A stretch of DNA of 64,000 bases. Origin: Lycorma delicatula. Lineage: Eukaryota > Arthropoda > Insecta > Hemiptera > Fulgoridae. The notes beneath the pieces were generated by a model. The model ran no database searches. It had not been told where the DNA came from and was given only the letters and a program-made list of their open reading frames with translations. The stretch lies in assembly GCF_047948215.1 (NCBI RefSeq), contig NC_134464.1, forward strand, positions 32,859,020-32,923,019, written 5' to 3'. Shown here in pieces: positions 46,207 through 58,442 of this stretch (its first letter is position 1; each line of letters begins with the position of its first letter). Position numbers and translations under genes: made by a program.

Positions 46207-46469
46207 TTCACGCGTTTTGAAAGTAGTATTTAATAAATATTTAACAAAAATAAAAAAACAAATTTTTTTTATTAAAAAAAAACAAATTATAAATACAATA
46301 ATTACGAAATACAAGTGAAACTTTCTGCTAAATAATTTTTTTTTATCGAATATAGCTTGAATAAGTATATTAAAGGGAAAAGTATAGTGGTCACGGCAAA
46401 AAATGAGAATCCGTTTTTTGCAAATCTTTAAATTTTTGGATCAACTATTTCATCTAGACAAAACAAAAA

Positions 46470-46920
46470 TATCTAGTTTTGTGAGTCACACCACTTTTGG
46501 TCTTATATCTTAAGACTGACCAAATCAATTTTCTTCAAATTTGGTTAAAATATTTATATAAATGGGGCACTGATCATATTAATTTTTTTTTCAATATTCG
46601 TTAAGGGGGTTGAAAGGTATCGCAAAAAAAAACAATTTTGATTCTCTACAGAGGCATTTTAGAAAAAAAATTTTTTAAAACAATTATTCTATCTACAATG
46701 CATATATATACTTAATCAAAAAAACAAACTTTTTCAAAAAATGAACACCATCTCTCATAATTAAACATATGTTTTTTCCTCAATGTCCCTTCGGTTTGAA
46801 CATTTTTTTATATTTCTAAAAAATTTATACTTCAATAGAGCTGTCAAGAAATGTATACCATTTATTTTTAAATTATAGAACCCCAAACGTAAAATACAGT
46901 AAAGTTTTTGAAAATGGTTT
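46470..46920 (-). repeat. Family D repeat, copy 2
   Basis: The reverse complement shares an ordered set of motifs with 20255-20640: TCTATAATTTAAAAA, TATATATGCATTGTAG, CCCTTAACGAATA, ATATGATCAGTG and CCAAATTTGAAGAAA. Substitutions and small indels are frequent. Confidence 0.65.
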
Positions 46921-47353
46921 TTTTCTTAGTTTAGTCTCTATTTGAAGAGGGTCTTGAGGAAAATTTTACTTAAGCAAATTTAATTAACTTATCCTTATAA
47001 ATATTTTTAGAAAAATGTTTCTTAAACTTTATTCTCTTCTCTATTTTATATATATTAACTCTTAATTTTTATTAGTAATAACTGGGAAAATCAAACAATA
47101 CTTCGCCAGCTTTTATTTTTATATAATTTAACTAAATAAAGAAAAACTTCTCATTGCTATTAAACAATCATCGGAATGTGTTTTGATGCCCTGAGTTACT
47201 AAATAATACAGTATTAATATATCAGAGGTGCCAATATCAAATCTTTATATACTGTTTCTTTCATTCTCTAACCAACTTGTTAACGTAAATATTAAAATTA
47301 AGAGGTAACAAACAGCATCCTTAAATTTACCCCTATTAAATTTTTTCTTTTTT

Positions 47354-48480
47354 TTATCAGTGGGCTGGTTCTGCGTCGAAGCATTGCGCAGCCTCAGTGG
47401 GTACCTTGGCGTCTAACATCCAGGGGGACTCCATGAGATCCGACTATGCGCGCTCCACAGAGGATCTCCTCGCTGGCCAGGACTCGGTCCATTTTACGTT
47501 ACCTCAACTCTAACCGGTACCCCTCCGTGAGCGTGGGCTCCAGCCGGGACTACGGTCTTTTCTTTCCAAGAATCAAGAACTCCCTTGAATCCCGATCTTT
47601 AGTCTTAAGAATCCACGTAGTTAACTTCACAGCCGATTCCCACTGTCTCCTTCCAGTTAGCATATATTCACAGGTCAATTCAGGGGTGAGTCAACTCAGC
47701 CCTAAAACCAGTCAGACAACCTCCCACCTATTACACCAAAAAATAGTATGTTCAGGTGTGTCTAACATGCTACAGTACCTTCGCTTTGGTATAAGGAATC
47801 CCTCTTACCTAAGCGATGGAGGTAGGCTTCAAAATCCCCATGGTCAGTCAAAAGCTGGGAAAGGTAGAAGAAGCCCACCTCCCCAAAGCCTCGCTGCACC
47901 CAGTTATGTACTCGCGGTATTATTCGCCTCGTTCATTCTCCTGTTGCGGAGGCATTCCCTCGTTCTGCCATTCATCTAGTTGCACAAGTTTAGCCTCAGT
48001 CTTAGGCATGCTGTTGTATACGCGAATTAACATCTGAGCTCTCAGTTTCACTGGTGGAATACCAGTAATCACTTCAATAGCACTCCTAGATACAGTGCTA
48101 TAGGAGGCTGTCACACTAATCGCCACACACCTTTGGATCGCCGATATCTTATCCACATTTTTCTTCTTCTGGAAAGCTTCAACCCAGGCTGGGGTCGCAT
48201 AAATTATAATAGATGAGGACACCGCCAGAATATTAACCTCTTTCTATCTAGAAAGAGGTTAATTCTGGCAGTCCACGGTGGTTACTCATGAGCCGACTTA
48301 GTTTAGTAGTAGTCTCCTGAGCAGTCTCAGTAACCTTCTTGATGTGGCTCGACTCTAACCACACGCCGAGATGTTTTACAGAACACGGAGTGGGTATGTT
48401 GATGACTCCAATTCTAACCGACATATGAATAACCTCTCTGAGTCGCCTTAAACTTAAATTAGTATCAATTTTTTGTTTTG
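47354..48480 (-). pseudogene. R1/Jockey-like LINE: end of RT, C terminus and 3' UTR
   Basis: Minus-strand order is KHLGVWLESSHIKKV (end of RT palm/thumb region), LSRLMSNHRG, SSSIIIYATPAWVEAFQKKK, RCVAISVTASYSTVSRSAIE, VITGIPPVKLRAQMLI, then after frameshifts FFYLSQLLTDHGDFEAYLHR. This order matches R1-type LINEs. About 450 bases of GC-rich 3' region follow and end in an A-rich tail (AAAAAAAAGAAAAAA on the minus strand, plus-strand T run at 47342-47356). The 5' part, with endonuclease and catalytic RT, is missing. Frameshifts and a hairpin scar (48224-48269) show it is dead. The antisense 177-codon frame at 47446-47979 is a by-product. Confidence 0.85.
48224..48269. repeat. Inverted duplication scar inside the LINE
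   Basis: GCCAGAA(TA)TTAACCTCTTTCTA and its complement meet around a 2-nt centre, giving ~21-bp arms with a 2-base bulge. It lies exactly where the RT reading breaks between MSNHRG and SSSIIIYATPAW, so the normal residues there were replaced by an inverted duplicate. Confidence 0.88.
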
Positions 48481-48689
48481 AGAATCTTAGTTTCTTGATA
48501 AAAAAAAATTAACACCTACTGTTGTTAGATACACAGTGAGATAAAAAGTGGGAATTTTTAAACTCCCTCTGTGTACGTTCCAAACTATCGTTGGTTTTGT
48601 AAACATTTTTATAGCTGTTAACCGTTCCACTGCTCCATGATGAGTGAGTGGGAAGGTTGCCTTTGCAAAAAAAGCAGTCCTATATTTAT

Positions 48690-48991
48690 AACCCACCGGG
48701 TTGGTCTAGTGGTGAACGCGTCTTCCCAAATCAGCTGATTTGGAATTCGAGAGTTCCAGCGTTCAAATCCTAGTAAAGCCACTTATTTTTACACAGATTT
48801 GAATACTAGATCGTAGATATCGGTGTTCTTTGGTGGTTGGGTTTCAATTAACCACACATCTCAGCAATGGTCGAACTGAGATCGTACAAGACTACACTTC
48901 ATTTACACTCATACATATCATCGTCATTCATCCTCTGAAGTATTATTTGAACGGTAGTTACCGGAGGTTAAACAGGAAAAAAAAAGAAGAA
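48690..48991 (+). mobile_element. SINE1, full-length copy with 14-bp target duplication
   Basis: Head ACCCACCGGGTTGGTCTAGT, palindrome CCAAATCAGCTGATTTGG, B-box segment CGTTCAAATCC, 3' part CATCCTCTGAAGTA and GGAGGTTAAACAGG, then an A-rich tail. AGTCCTATATTTAT flanks it exactly (48676-48689 and 48992-49005). One of the two best-preserved copies. Confidence 0.95.
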
Positions 48992-49005
48992 AGTCCTATA
49001 TTTAT

Positions 49006-50199
49006 GCCACTATGCATTTTAAAAGTTCCCGTTTTTTTGTGTTATTGTGTAATAAATATAAATCAGTTTTGTTAGGTGGAATAGAATAAGCTATTTTTTC
49101 CAAAATTATCAACACATCTTTTTGACCTTAAAACCATCTTAGAACGCGTTTTTTCAAAATAGATATGATTCCAAAACAAAGACAGATTTGTATTTTGAAG
49201 AATGTCATTTTTAAATAACATAATTATACAGAAAATATAAATTTTAACAAAATAATTCTTTTCTATTCTTCTATTTTTGTTGTAAACAAAAAGAAAAGAA
49301 TAGAAGAAATTATAAAAATAATTATAAACTTCTAAGATCATGAATATAAGACGAAGATTAAAGAAAAAAAATGAATAGTTTAACAGAAAATATTCCGTTA
49401 GATTTAAGAACAGAGCGAGACTAAACAATTTGCTTAAGTAAAGCAATTATCAAGTTATTATTTCCATTACATGAACAAGTGTATACAAACAATTAGTTTA
49501 AATACTAGTATATTTAAATTGATATTTTATGATTATTTATTTTATTTTTGTATCAAGTTATACTTAATGTAAAAAAATAAAATTTTATTTTAATTTAAAA
49601 ATTAACTTGTAACTAAATTTTCAAAACTATAAAAATGTATTTAAAATTTAATTATTTGTGTATGTATCAAAATAACTAAATAATCTTATTAATATTAGTT
49701 CAAAGTTTATATAAAAAGTATGGTTAAAAAAAATAAAAATATTATTTCGCATATTATACTGAATTTAGACTTCCATTGAAGTAGATATAATAAATCAGAA
49801 ATTAAAGCTGGAATAAAGTAGGTTAAATATAATTTGGCTCAAAGCATCTACTGTCCTTATACATATAAGGGTTATAGTTAACAAAAAAAACAATAATTAT
49901 AAACATGCATTATTTTTAGTTACATAAATGAATATCGATGTTTTCAGTTCGGTCTTTTATCGTACCTATTTTATAGAGAAAAATAGTACTACGTAGTTAT
50001 TTTCCATAGAGTTGTATAATAATTTATTGCAAATACCTCTAATTGTAACTGCATGACACAAACCGTATTCTTAGGGTTTTATATAGAAATAAAACTGTCA
50101 CTAAAGCTGTTTATAACAGCGTTATGACTGTCACTTAAACATTTCTCTTCTATTTATTTACATCATTCACATTTAGTATCTACTTTTGTGAAAATTTTT
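49006..50199. other. AT-rich stretch, no gene seen
   Basis: The 124-codon minus frame at 49072-49446 is Phe/Leu/Asn/Lys-rich with no motif and typical of chance translation of AT-rich DNA. No repeat found. Confidence 0.5.
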
Positions 50200-50750
50200 A
50201 ATTTTTTTTGTCTTCAGTCATTTGACTGGTTTGATGCAGCTCTCCAAGACTAGTGCTAGTCGTTTCATTTTGTTATACCCCCTACATCCTACATCCTTAA
50301 CAATCTGTTTTACGTATTTCAAACGTTGCCTGCCTGCAACGATTTCTTCTTAGGTCTTCTTTTCTTCTCAGGAACTCCGATCGTCAAGTTTCACTTCCAT
50401 ATAAAGCTTCGCTCCAAATACATACTTTCAAAAATCTTTTCCTGACGTTTAAATTAATTTTTAATGTTAAAAAAATTATATTTCTGACTGTAGACTCGTT
50501 TTACCTGTGCTATTCGGCATTTTATATCGCTTCTGCTTTGTCCATCTTTAGTAATTCTACTTCCCAAATAACAAAATTCTTCTACCTCCATACTCTTTTC
50601 TCTTTCTATTTTTACATCCAGTGGTCCATCTTCGTTTTGTCTACTACATTTCATCACTAAATTTGAATTACGTAAGTATATATGTAATAAAAAGCAATGT
50701 GAAAGAATTTTATTACTTCTTACGTTACTTAACAAAGATCTTGTATGATT
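50200..50750 (-). pseudogene. LINE ORF2 C-terminal remnant and 3' tail
   Basis: The minus frame 50735-50454 reads MKCSRQNEDGPLDVKIEREK, then EVEEFCYLGSRITKDGQSRS and DIKCRIAQVKR. This is a highly conserved stretch downstream of the RT active site in a LINE group abundant in insects (often mis-annotated as craniofacial development protein 2-like). Further on, shifted frames give ERSFIWK-type and ESCIKPVK/SWRAASNQSND residues, the element's last amino acids, directly before an A run on the minus strand (plus-strand T run at 50203-50210). 5' truncated, with frameshifts and internal loss. Confidence 0.82.
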
Positions 50751-51450
50751 AAATTTTTTGTAAAAACCGGAATATCAATACGAATTCTTCTATTTTTTTT
50801 ATTTATTATTATTTAAGTAACCATTTCTAAATGAAATAGGATAAATTTAAAGACTAACTACTAGAATATTATGAATGGTTCAAAAGGCTGAAACTTGGGG
50901 AAAATATCTGGAAATGATTACCTATTAATTAAGCGTCTATGTAAACAAAATATTTTGAGTTTCACATGAATGTAAAATCAAGTTTGATCAAACGGGTCAA
51001 AAGAAGTTTTTAATTCCTTCTTTTTTTAATATGTTGAAGAAAAAGTTATGAGTAATGGAATGTAATTCTATGGGTTAACAAGAAAAAAATAAATAATCGG
51101 AGTAAAATAGACCACTCTTGATTTTTATTGTAATTGTAAAGCGATTTAATACACAAAAACCTCATAGGAAGGGATACAACATTTGTTTTATTCATCAATA
51201 AATTCCTAGATCTTTTCCATTAAACTCCGGAACAGTTTCTTTAGTAAAACGACAAGTTAAATGTTTACCTATTTCAGACATAATTTAAAATGATGTGCAT
51301 AATTTATATTTAAATAGGATACTTATATATTTTCATAAAATTCAAAAATTGTTTTAAAAAAATTCCATCAATATTTTAATAATAACTTCAAGGAATATTA
51401 ATTAATATCATTTAATTATTAAAGCAGTAGTTTTCTATTGTTTTGTCAAC
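50751..51450. other. AT-rich spacer
   Basis: Nothing recognised other than A/T-rich sequence. Confidence 0.5.
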
Positions 51451-51545
51451 CTTCATGGCTGAGTGGTAACATCTTTGTTTTCTTCCGTAAATCGTTAGGT
51501 TCAAACCACGGTCAAGCTTGGCATATTTCATACCTTACAACATTT
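51451..51545 (+). mobile_element. SINE2a, head and body
   Basis: CTTCATGGCTGAGTGGTAAC is a good A box in tRNA-like context and GTTAGGTTCAAACCACGG a good B box. The body (GGCATATTTCATACCTTACA, ACATTTGTCATT) follows. The 3' SINE1-type tail is missing. A tRNA gene is unlikely, since the 3' acceptor stem does not pair with the start. Confidence 0.7.
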
Positions 51546-51845
51546 GTCATTAAATTATTATCTAAAGTTTTTTTAAATTAAATATTTTAATAAAGCCCTT
51601 CCTGCTTCCTAGCGTTATTATTACAAAGTAATATTATACATTATAAAAAAAATCACTTTACAACTTAGTGGACTTGTGTTTCTCCACAACATTATTAGTA
51701 CAAAGAAATAGTTCACATTTAAAAAAATTCGGTTAAAACCTATTGCATTTACAACATGTCTCCCCTCAACCCTCTTGTTTTTCTTTTTCCTTTCCTACCA
51801 CAAGTAAAATACGTACTAAAAACGTATTTTCCTCCAAACGTTCTA

Positions 51846-51880
51846 CTTTTTCCTGTTTAGCCTCCGGTAATTACCGTTCG
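51846..51880 (-). mobile_element. SINE1 3'-end fragment
   Basis: TTTTTCCTGTTTAGCCTCCG and GTAATTACCGTT match the last ~35 bases of SINE1. It stops shortly before the family B copy starts, so the rest of the SINE was lost or replaced. Confidence 0.75.
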
Positions 51881-51913
51881 ATAAAATATCTGTCAATCAT
51901 TCCGAGCAGAACA

Positions 51914-53065
51914 AAAAAACCTGATGTGGATACCACAAGACTTCCTTGAACGCCTACTAAATTACATATACTCATTTCTTTAAAATTAAAAGTACATAAA
52001 ATTGTATTTCATTAATAACTTCTGATATTTTTTCTTGTTATTATTAAATTATTATTTATTGTAAAACATTTTTTTAAATCAGAAGTTAATAATTATTTAT
52101 ATCAATATACTTAAATTAATAAAAAAAAATGATGTCGGATTCGAACCGATGTGTCTTCCCCTTGTAAGATCCAAATATCTCATTAATTACAATTATATTT
52201 GACTATAATTCTGGAACCAAAGAAAATAAGTACCAGTTTGTGGATGTCAAACTCCAGTAATGTGAATTAAAAAATAAATTCGGGGGGAACTGGCGAAAAA
52301 GGTTTTGTCGCCAGGGAGTCGAATCGTGGACACGTGCAGGGCCAGGGAGGTAGCCTCTTTGCTGAGGGCGTTCGGGTCCAGCAGATGGCTGAATTAGGAC
52401 GTTCTGATGACGCATTGGGGACCCTTGAGGTTTGTGAGGTGGGCGCGCGATTCAGGGGGGTATGCGTGGGATGCATACCCGGACTCAGACGAGGTGATAG
52501 GGAAGGGAAGGTTAGCCTTCGTGGAGAGAGTCATCGTGGCAACCAGGAGGGATGTCGTGATGTCTCAATGATCGAAGAGGGATCCCGTCGGGGAGATCAG
52601 CTTTAAGCTTCACTAAAGGGGGGCTTGTTTTCAGCCACGTCACTTGGGACCGACCGAAGTAACGTCTTCTAGGCGGTTACCGGTTGCTCTCGTGGTTAAA
52701 AAAAGAAAAAAAGTTATGATACATCGTTAAAAATTAGTGCTTATTACTACAGTTAAGAAAAAGTACAAAGCCCAAATTATTTTTGATTTTGGGCTTTTTT
52801 GGCACTTTTGGTGCCAAAAGTACCCTTTTGATTGCAGTGAAAAGACATGTTAGATGTTACATCAGTCCTAAATCCATGATTTCAACATCCTACGGTTAAT
52901 CGGTTTTGAGTTATACGAGGTCATAAGAACGTACCTACAGACCTCACGACAAAATTAGTTAAAATGGATTCAGGGAGTTTAAAATGGATATTTTCTTTGA
53001 AATTTGAAACCCGAAATTTTTCGCGATCACAATACTTCCTTTACTTCATACAAGGAAGTAAAAAA
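51914..53065 (-). repeat. Family B repeat, copy split by a GC-rich insert
   Basis: Reverse-strand family B from CTGATGTGGATACCACAAGA to CAATACTTCC..CAAGGAAGTA. It includes the B box (complement of GGATTCGAACC near 52138-52148). The sequence is continuous with other copies across the point where 473 bases are inserted (52239-52711). Confidence 0.87.
52239..52711 (+). mobile_element. GC-rich retroposon inserted into family B
   Basis: The intact family has ACCAGTTATGAT at this place. Here ACCAGTT is followed by 473 foreign bases and then AGTTATGAT, so AGTT (52235-52238, 52712-52715) is duplicated. The insert is GC-rich and ends GTGGTTAAAAAAAGAAAAAA, an A tail on the plus strand. A plus frame of 90 codons (52334-52606) is Gly/Arg/Glu-rich and unrecognised. 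Most likely a 5'-truncated LINE 3' end or a non-autonomous derivative. The 4-bp duplication is short for target-primed insertion. Confidence 0.8.
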
Positions 53066-54545
53066 CAACTCGATCTGTCCAGTAGAACTCCCACACAGAA
53101 TGGAATTAAGTTTTCACCCCAATTATTTTTAATATATAAGTAGTTATATGGGATATATGTATTTTAAAATAAAAATATACGTAATGTAAAGAATTTAAAA
53201 CACTAAATTGTCAATAAAAATAACTGCAATTATTTTATTATAGCAATCTCATTTGAGTTCAGTGGCCATCTAAAAATCCTATACAACAGATAATAATAAT
53301 AGTACTGTTAAAGTTTACCCATGATATTGCAGTAACGTGAGTATATTACTGAAATATTTGCAACTGCGACTTTGAAACAGCAAGAAAACATTCTCATTTC
53401 TTTAGTACAGTAAATTCATCTATAGTTATTACTGAAAAACCTTTTACTTGTATTTTCTATTTATAGATAGTAATAATTTTTCATTTTCTGAAAATTACGA
53501 TTTAAAAAAAAAAAAAGAAACTGTATTGTAATTCATCCAGTGTTCTTAATACGAATGCCATCTTATTTAAATATTACTTATAGACGTTCTTGAAATTCAT
53601 CAACGTAAAAGCTTCTTTTTTCATATATTTACAGATTTTTACTACGATAAAACATTTTAAAATCAAACTTCGAAAAATTATTCAGAACGGTAAAAAATGA
53701 AATCAAATCCATTATGAAAAATATTTTATTAAGCCGTATTTTTCTGAAATAGGTTAAACCAAATTTTTGTTGCCGTATATTTTACCTGATACAAACTAGT
53801 TACAGAAAACAATGAGAAAAAGTAAAAGAAATTCATAAATTATCATTAATTTAATACGCAATATAAAATTATCAAATTTTACGTATAACAAACTAATTTT
53901 GCCGGTACCTTTGCTCAGTAATTATACTGCTTCAAATGAAGAACCCTTTATTACAGTGTTTATTCTCAAGAATCTGCGTATTAAATGTAGGTTAAACCGT
54001 TTACATTTTCATTTATTTTGATTTCATAAATTTTTAGATGTTACGAAACAATCAGGTTGTAAGAGATAAAGTTTAATTTATTATTTAAGACTCGTGTTAA
54101 ATAAAAAAAGTACTAAAATTTTAGATAATTCTTCAAAAAGGTTGATAGAATGTTACATCATATATAACGTTCAAATTCTAATTTATAAAATTATACTTTG
54201 AAGTAAATATTATCTTATATTTTTACAAAATATTTTTAAAAACATTGTAGTTTTAATGTTAGAAGTTCAATTATTACGTTAGACGTTTTTCCAGTCTTCG
54301 AAATATTTGAGAAAATTAATTCCAATGCTATGACTAAATAATTTTTTTTTTTTTTAATATTATTTATAAATCAACAGAAGTGTTATTTTGCTATTATTGT
54401 ATATTCTTTGTACTCCTTGAATAATTCTCAACATATGTACTAAAATATATTACATCTAATGAATCATTTTTAGTACATCAGTAAACCAGCAGAGTACATC
54501 AGCATTTTTTAAAGTATACATCAAAAAATGTAAAACCTTTTCATT
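53066..54545. other. AT-rich stretch, no gene seen
   Basis: About 1.5 kb of AT-rich sequence between two family B copies; no motif or frame of note. Confidence 0.5.
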
Positions 54546-55231
54546 AAAAAAAATCTGATATGTGCAACACATGAATTCCTTGTACGCCTATTAAATTACA
54601 TTTACAAATTTTTTTTAAAATGAAAGGTACGTAAAATTTTATTTTATTAAAAACTTCTGATACTTTATTTTTTTTATTATTGAATTATTATTCATCGTGA
54701 AACTTTTTTTACAATGAGAGGTTAATAATTATTAATTAATCAATATATTTAAATTAAAAAAAAAAGAGATGAAAAGGAGATTCGAACGATGTGCCGACCT
54801 CTAAGATCCAAATATTTCATTAACTAAAATTTTATTTGACTATAACTCTGGAACTAATGAAAATAAGTACCAGTTATGATATATCGTTGAAAATCTGTCA
54901 ATGAAGGCTTATTACTGCAGTTAAGAAAAAGTCCAAAATAAAAATTGTTTTGGATTTTGGGCCTTTTTCGACACTTTTGGTTCAGTCGACTGCAATCAAA
55001 AGGGGAGGTGCACAACTAGATGTTACAACAGTCCTAAATTCAAAATTTCAACATTCTACGGCTAATCGTTTTTGAGTTATTTGAAATACATACGTACGTA
55101 CTTACTGACGTCAAGCCGAATCTAGTCAAAGTGGATTCAGAGATGGGCAAAATGGATATTTCCGTTGAAATCTGGAAACCGAAATTTTTCCCGATCACAA
55201 TACTTCCTTTATTTCGTACAAGGTAGTAAAA
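54546..55231 (-). repeat. Family B repeat, copy 5 (near full length)
   Basis: Reverse-strand copy from AATCTGATATGTGCAACACA to CAATACTTCC..TACAAGGTAGTAAAAA. It retains GGAACTAATGAAAATAAGTA, CTACGGCTAATCGTTTTTGA and the B-box complement (GATTCGAACGATG). Confidence 0.88.
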
Positions 55232-55769
55232 AGAAATTATTTCAGGTCAGAGAATATGATTTAAAATGTATTATACAATCAGCCTTGTATATTTTAATAA
55301 CATTTCAGGCTAATAACTTATAGTATATTATAGTATATTACGATTAATTTTTAAATGCATTATAATTAATTTTATAGTTATTGGTGTTGTAATTTAATTT
55401 AGTTCATGAAATAAGACATTTTTTAATGGTACATAATAGGTTATCATTATTTTAAAATCAATGGTCTGCGTAATGAATAAATTTATTTCTAATTACGGTC
55501 TTAAAAGAGTTAACTGTGGCTACATTAACGTTATGCTTTTCATAAAGGCTATTTTAAAGTTCAAATGTGTTGAAATGTTATTGTTATAGGATTTCTATGG
55601 TTTCTATGAAAGTTTCTGAATTCCCTCAATCTCTATTGATAGGAAGAAAAATTCTTATGTAAATAACCTGAAGTGGCGTCCTGTTTATCCTATTTAGAGT
55701 TTGCATGGTAAGACGATTTAGTTTACATACTCATAATTCATTGTTTTAGATGGCTTCTTTTTTTAATCC

Positions 55770-56225
55770 ATTCCGGTCTCTGTAGGTACACGATAAAGGT
55801 TGTATATAGACTACCTTTGTAATGCAAATAGAAGGCACTTTGTATTGCAAATGTTAGGTACACTTATAGATATCCATTTTTTTGTTACCAGATTTTTTTA
55901 ATTTTGCGTGAGTTATTCTCGCTATTATTGTGTCCGTTAAGTTCTTGTTCGTTCTTCTGGAATCCTTCACATATTCTGCATTTTCGTTTAATCGTACCTT
56001 TGTCTGTAATTTCGTGTGTTTCTATCTTTGCTTCCTTTAAATTTTCCTTGACCTGTTTGAACCGGTAGGTTCTGTTGATTCCTTGGTCAAAGATTTCTTT
56101 GGTTAATCTGTTTTAGACGATTCTCATCAAGTGTCCGTAAAAGGAAACTTTGCTGATCCTAATCGGGTTTGATATTTTGTCTACCTCCCGGCAAAGTTTA
56201 TGTTTTTTCGTAGTTTCTAACCCAT
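55770..56225 (-). pseudogene. LINE ORF2 C-terminal remnant
   Basis: Minus-strand translation reads VDKISNPIRISKVSFYGHLM, a stop, NRLTKEIFDQGINRTYRFKQ, VKENLKEAKIETHEITDKGT and RICEGFQKNE. This matches the layout of the C-terminal part found in RTE-like insect LINEs (DKI.N..ISFYGH..RM..RLT). Only one in-frame stop (after LMRIV) is seen in this ~95-codon part, but RT is absent. No tail identified. Confidence 0.68.
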
Positions 56226-56822
56226 TTTTTGCTTTATGAGACCTAGAATTTTTTAAGTTCTAAAAAATTTGGAATTTCATATCCAGGTCGCTCAAGAATT
56301 ACTAAAAATAAAGTTCTGGAACCATTTTTTTTTTTTCATTTTTTCAAGTCATATTTCATATAAAACCATTAAAATTTATCTCTTAATTTGGACTCCAAGA
56401 ATTAATCTGACTTACTTTTACCGAAGGTGCAGACATCATGGAGAAATCTTTCGTCAACCGACACTCGCTAACGAAGTTAAACTATTTTTTTATGAAATTA
56501 AGTTTGTTACATTCTTCGTGAACCATTGTGTACACATATATATACATATACACATACAATTTAATTAATGAAGCTATTTATTTTTATTTTTTGTTAAATT
56601 ATCTTCTTAATAAGTAACTTTTTACATTTTTAGAGCATGGTCCTTTTCTCACAATTGCACACTTTTAATATTAAAATATACGAAATTTTCTTTTTTTGAT
56701 CAAATGGAAGTCATGATTCGTAAACTAAAAATATATACAATTACCATTTTATTGGTATGAAATTATATTTCTTATTATATTATAAATATTATTTATTATT
56801 ACGATGAAGACAAATATTTTAG

Positions 56823-56853
<31 letters not shown>

Positions 56854-57486
56854 ACTGAATTTATTTCTGAAAATATTCTTAATTTCTAGTTTATTATTTG
56901 ATATAAAATACAGATCAGAATATATAAACATATTAAGTAAAAAAAAATGAATGAATTCTTTAGAAAAAAATTAATTGCTTTTAAGCCCCATCCCGAAAAT
57001 TTATATACTGAACCCTGTCATTATAAAAATAAACTTTTATCTAATTATAGGTTGAAACAAAAAACTACCGAAGGCCACACATCGTTCATTGTATCTATAT
57101 CACGATCAACCTACACCTTCTTTGAAGAATATGCCACACATATTTTGACAGCGAAATAGATACATAACAGTAACTATTCGTAATTTTTAATTTCTCCTGC
57201 GTCAAGATTTTGAGGTGCTTGAGAATTCAATAGCCAAGGATCTCTATTAGGCGTAACTTTCAAAAAACTACAACACTATATTATTTAAAAATGTTTGTTT
57301 CCTTTATTTATTTGGACTATTCATATTTTGTTAATTCAAAAGCAAATGATTTAATTTTTTTTAAAATAGGTAAATGATTTATCAAATTTTGGTTGTTGTA
57401 TATTACTGATAATAATTTTTTTAAATAGTTAGGTATAACTATCAGGATTTAAATTAAGTAAAATAGAACGTCAATTTATAATTTAT
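56226..57486. other. AT-rich stretch with TA tract
   Basis: Plus frames 56269-56568 (99 codons) and 56947-57159 (70 codons) have no recognisable motif. The second (KPHPENLYTEPCHYKNKLLS) is less repetitive than usual chance frames and could be a decayed element piece. A TA tract lies at 56832-56853. Confidence 0.45.
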
Positions 57487-58200
57487 ATCGGCAGATACCA
57501 CAGTTGCAACGTTTGCTGACAATACTGCAATTCTTGCTGTCCACGAAGATCCGGCTACTGCGTCTCATTTTATTCATGGTTATATCACATTCCTCGAATC
57601 GTGACTTACATGTTGGAAAATAAAAATAAACGAAACAAAATCAAAGCACGTCACGTTCACTTTTTGTAGGGAACACTATCCTCCTGTTTACATCTTCGGA
57701 TTCCGAGATCTCAGGACTGTAAATATTTGAGTTTTCATCTTGACTGACTACTTACTTGAGCGAAACATATCAAATCTATGCGGGAACAGTTGGATTTCGT
57801 GTTTAAAAACATATACTGGCTGATAGAACATAGATCTCAGATTTCAGTAAAAAGTAAATTTTTTATTTAAAAAATCAGTTTTGAAGCCTATTAAAACTTA
57901 CGGTCTTGAATTTTGGGGTACGACATGCACTATTGACATAGTGCAGTAAACACTGCGAAAACTGTTAAACATACCCTGGTTCTTAAGCAATAGCCTCATG
58001 TATAATGATCTTCAGTTGCGAACGGTTCGGTAGGAAATCTTTCTGGTCAGCCTAAGTTATCAAAATCGTTTGGATCGGCACCCTAAGTATTTGGCGGTCA
58101 ATTTGTGGGATAACACGATCAGTGATTTTTCAAGATCGCTGAAAAACAATATTCTTGGTTTGCCTTATCGTTTCAAATAGGTGCCTTTATTGTCTAGCTG
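57487..58200 (+). pseudogene. Jockey-like reverse transcriptase remnant
   Basis: Plus strand reads TTVATFADNTAILAVHEDPA, where FADN stands for the catalytic Y/FADD box of RT, so the second Asp is lost. KIKINETKSKHVTFTF, then KPIKTYGLEFWGTTCTIDIV, LLNIPWFLSNSLMYNDLQLR and YQNRLDRHPKYLAVNLW follow. This is the order from RT palm to C terminus in Jockey-clade LINEs. Stops interrupt it repeatedly. The 5' half (endonuclease and fingers) is missing and no clear poly-A follows, although an A run stands near 58349. Reverse transcription by this copy is impossible. Confidence 0.87.
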
Positions 58201-58410
58201 TACGGAGTGCTCTTCTATTTCATTTCGTTGCTATCGTTAAGTCACCAGCTGCTGGTTCTGTGACTACTTAATGTTGGTTCAAATAGATATTATTTAATTA
58301 TTGTTCAATTAACTTGCTGAATAGATTTTAAAGTTGCTGTTTCCTTATAATAAAAAAAAAATTAAAAATATATATAATAACAATTCCTACAATGATTTAT
58401 CAGATATACG

Positions 58411-58442
<32 letters not shown>

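Noticed and set aside
47446..47979. 177-codon plus-strand frame
   Set aside because: It is antisense to the LINE remnant, whose minus-strand peptides are recognisable.
49072..49446. 124-codon minus-strand frame
   Set aside because: Low-complexity Phe/Leu/Asn/Lys composition in AT-rich DNA.
51451..51530. Functional tRNA gene
   Set aside because: A and B boxes are good, but the acceptor ends do not pair and the sequence continues into a SINE2 body.
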